From contig JAUWMQ010000007.1 in assembly GCA_030613065.1 (NCBI GenBank), positions 1 through 43,127 of the forward strand: DNA of 43,127 nt, read 5' to 3'. Of the stretch, positions 41,325-43,127 are shown piece after piece (the stretch's first letter is position 1; each line of letters starts with the position of its first letter). The stretch is from Candidatus Aegiribacteria sp. (GTDB taxonomy: Bacteria > Fermentibacterota > Fermentibacteria > Fermentibacterales > JCC-6). The position numbers were made by a program, and so were the translations under genes. Below the pieces are notes generated by a model that did no database searches, was not told where the DNA came from, and saw only the letters and a list, made by a program, of their open reading frames with translations.

Positions 41325-42046
41325 AGGTAGTTGTTACTGTAGATGATGTTGGAATGGCCGCAGGTGTAAACTGTGCAGTTGAAGTTCTATTGTCCGAAGG
41401 TGTGATCCACTGCCTGAGCATTATGGCTACGGGTTCCGACATGCCCCGGGCAGTTGAACTGGCACGCAGTTCGGATGTTGCTGTTTCAGTACACCTTAAT
41501 TGTGTGCAGCCACCATTTCTTGTCGAGGAGGATTTTCCCGGTTCTCATTTCGTATGGTTCATGAAGGGCGCAAAGTACGCTGAAAAAGTAAGAAATGAAT
41601 GGCGCAGTCAGATAGAGAAAGTTCTTTCAACAGGACTTCTGGTTACCCGGTTGGACAGCCACCAGCATATTCATAACGCTGCCGGGTTGAGGGAGGTAAT
41701 TCTAGACCTTGCCGAAGAGTACGGAATAGGAGCAGTGCGGGGAGCAGTGCTTCCCGAAAGGCTGCAAAGCCCCTCGTGTTTCATTCTTGACAGGCTTGGG
41801 AGAAGGCTTGCGAAATCAGCGGTCAATCGGGGCATCAAGACCACTGACCTTTTGCTGGGATTCTCCAGAAGCGGAAATGTTTCCAGAGATTATCTCGATA
41901 GAATTGATGTAAGCATTGAAGGTAATGGAGTTGCCGAACTGGTTATGCACCCTGCAACGACCCCGGTATGGGCATCAACACAGACCGATGAGCTGGAGCT
42001 GATGCGGTCGGAATGGTTTGCCGAATGGTTGAAAAAGCACTTATAA
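41321..42046 (+). CDS. YdjC/ChbG-family carbohydrate deacetylase
   Basis: 241 residues. The N-terminal VVVTVDDVGMAAGVN holds the DD motif, AVSVHLN and LDSHQHIHN hold the metal histidines, and LVMHPA ends the fold, as in YdjC/ChbG deacetylases that remove N-acetyl groups from amino sugars. It starts at GTG 41321, overlapping the previous gene by four bases. In this operon it probably trims an acetylated sugar of the exported glycan or its lipid-linked precursor. Confidence 0.9.
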   Translation: MKVVVTVDDVGMAAGVNCAVEVLLSEGVIHCLSIMATGSDMPRAVELARSSDVAVSVHLNCVQPPFLVEEDFPGSHFVWFMKGAKYAEKVRNEWRSQIEKVLSTGLLVTRLDSHQHIHNAAGLREVILDLAEEYGIGAVRGAVLPERLQSPSCFILDRLGRRLAKSAVNRGIKTTDLLLGFSRSGNVSRDYLDRIDVSIEGNGVAELVMHPATTPVWASTQTDELELMRSEWFAEWLKKHL

Positions 42047-43127
42047 GAAGAATTCTGCTGATTGCCCTTGTTGCACGAATACTTGTGTTCGGTGCGGCTT
42101 CGCAGGGCATTTTCCTGATAGGAGAAGGCAGAGTTCAGGCTGATCTGGCGCAGAATATTCTCAGTGGAAAAGGTTTTATGCTTTCCGAAAGCATGCTGTA
42201 TCCATCCAGAGAAGAAAACGCTCCTCAGTCGTTCCGTAATTCCTTTGAATTCTACAGGAGGGTAGACGGCTTTTATGGAGGATTGCGACCCGAACAGCCT
42301 ACATTATTCCTTGTGCCGGGATACGCGTTCTTTATGGCGGCAGTTTTTGCTGGATTCGGAACTGGCAATTACCTTGCTGTAAGGGCTGTCCAACTGATTC
42401 TAGGGCTTTTTACTGTGTTGATCGGGTTGAAAATCGCGGAAAGATTCCTTTCAGGACGCTACCTTTTGCTTGCTGGGCTATTTATCGCGCTTGATCCCTT
42501 TGAGCTATATTATGAAGCCGTGCCTGCAACGCAGGCGCTCTTCTCGCTTTTCTTCCTTCTGGGGATTCTTCTATCATTGAAAATACTCGAGAACAGCCTT
42601 AAAGGGGGAAGGTTCCTGTTTAACGCGTCCATGGCCGGAATAGTCTGGGCGGCTGCCTTCTATGTGCGTCCCGTCGCACTGCCGGTAATGCTCTGGCTGC
42701 TTCTGATACTGCCATTCACACCTCTATTGAGAAGATTTACCGACAGATTCAAAGACGATCGCGAAACGGAAAGAGAGACTGGATGGTTTTCAAAGCAGGG
42801 CTTCCTTTCAGCGGTTATCATTCTGGTGGTATTTTCGCTTCTCATGCTTCCATGGGGGTTGCGGAACCGGGAAATCTCCGGAACATTCCGTATCATGCCG
42901 GTACAGGGCGGCGTGAATATATGGGAGTATAACGGAAGAATATTCACAGATCATTTCGAGAACGAGTTGGAGGGAGCACTGCTGCTCTATAGTGATTTGA
43001 GAAATGAATATCTGGGAAAACTCAACTCCCCGGAGCTTGCGGAGTTTCCGGAATTCAGGGATGAACCTGAATGGATAAGGGATGAAATCCTGTACGAAAG
43101 GAATATCCGCTTCATGCTCGAAAATCC
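42025..43127 (+). CDS. Second membrane glycosyltransferase (GT-C type), cut by the window end
   Basis: 367 codons are visible from ATG 42025, which overlaps the deacetylase gene by 22 bases. The product has an N-terminal helix (RRILLIALVARILVF), an acidic first loop (GEGRVQADLAQNILSGKGF), the proline-rich RPEQPTLFLVPGYAFFMA, and LDPFELYYEAVPATQALFSL, the same layout as the gene at 39987. The C-terminal part is missing. Likely another polyprenyl-phosphate sugar transferase of the same pathway. Confidence 0.85.
   Translation, partial: MVEKALIRRILLIALVARILVFGAASQGIFLIGEGRVQADLAQNILSGKGFMLSESMLYPSREENAPQSFRNSFEFYRRVDGFYGGLRPEQPTLFLVPGYAFFMAAVFAGFGTGNYLAVRAVQLILGLFTVLIGLKIAERFLSGRYLLLAGLFIALDPFELYYEAVPATQALFSLFFLLGILLSLKILENSLKGGRFLFNASMAGIVWAAAFYVRPVALPVMLWLLLILPFTPLLRRFTDRFKDDRETERETGWFSKQGFLSAVIILVVFSLLMLPWGLRNREISGTFRIMPVQGGVNIWEYNGRIFTDHFENELEGALLLYSDLRNEYLGKLNSPELAEFPEFRDEPEWIRDEILYERNIRFMLEN

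Overview
The window looks like a chromosomal segment of an anaerobic, Gram-negative-type bacterium, probably from an uncultured candidate phylum. The signs are many diderm-style lipoproteins with lipoboxes, a predicted outer-membrane beta-barrel, a Wzm/Wzt-type polysaccharide exporter, and a soluble NADH/heterodisulfide-reductase (Flx-Hdr) gene set typical of strict anaerobes. No ribosomal RNA or marker that fixes the taxon is present, so the phylum is a guess (FCB-group-like candidate phyla would fit).

1-9.1 kb: the 5' part of an oligoendopeptidase F gene on the minus strand, then a patchy area of envelope and secreted proteins: a LamG-like secreted protein, a beta-propeller lipoprotein with an in-frame TGA, a class V aminotransferase lacking the usual PLP-anchoring Asp, a TlpA-like thioredoxin lipoprotein, an AlkD-like HEAT-repeat protein and a CAP-domain lipoprotein. 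This area holds gene debris: a degraded second copy of the propeller locus, C-terminal scraps, and a 45-codon radical-SAM N-terminal fragment.

9.1-18.7 kb: a seven-gene plus-strand operon encoding a complete Flx-Hdr complex (double-module HdrA, MvhD/FlxD, two Fe-S subunits, an FNR-like FlxA, HdrC, HdrB). It converges on a minus-strand pair: a cysteine desulfurase and a true DsrC with both C-terminal redox cysteines. The expected job is flavin-based electron bifurcation between NADH, ferredoxin and a thiol/disulfide partner; DsrC is the obvious candidate partner. No dsrAB lies in the window.

18.7-25.4 kb: an accessory island made only of toxin-antitoxin modules and four copies (two intact, two broken) of one small helix-turn-helix gene: HTH - MntA/HepT - HTH - AbiEi/AbiEii - HTH - HTH - AbiEii/AbiEi (reverse). 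It ends at a tRNA-Asn gene, and an exact 13-bp copy of the tRNA 3' end lies 5.4 kb away, as expected for attL/attR of a tRNA-targeted element. No integrase is visible. The second AbiEii carries a WYL-like domain and a C-terminal zinc-finger-like tail. Both AbiE operons have a TTGCAT-17-TATATA promoter next to a perfect inverted repeat.

25.4-36 kb: an RRM RNA-binding protein gene preceded by five tandem hairpins; a minus-strand operon of SH3-like protein, M48 protease and glutaminyl cyclase lipoprotein; a plus-strand pair of PQQ-like propeller and beta-barrel proteins; and a minus-strand pair of GAF-HD-GYP phosphodiesterase and CHASE2-adenylate cyclase.

36-43.1 kb: a tightly overlapping plus-strand operon, der - plsY - ABC permease - ABC ATPase with a Wzt-type C-terminal domain - membrane glycosyltransferase - YdjC/ChbG-like deacetylase - second membrane glycosyltransferase (cut by the window end), pointing to surface glycolipid or polysaccharide assembly.
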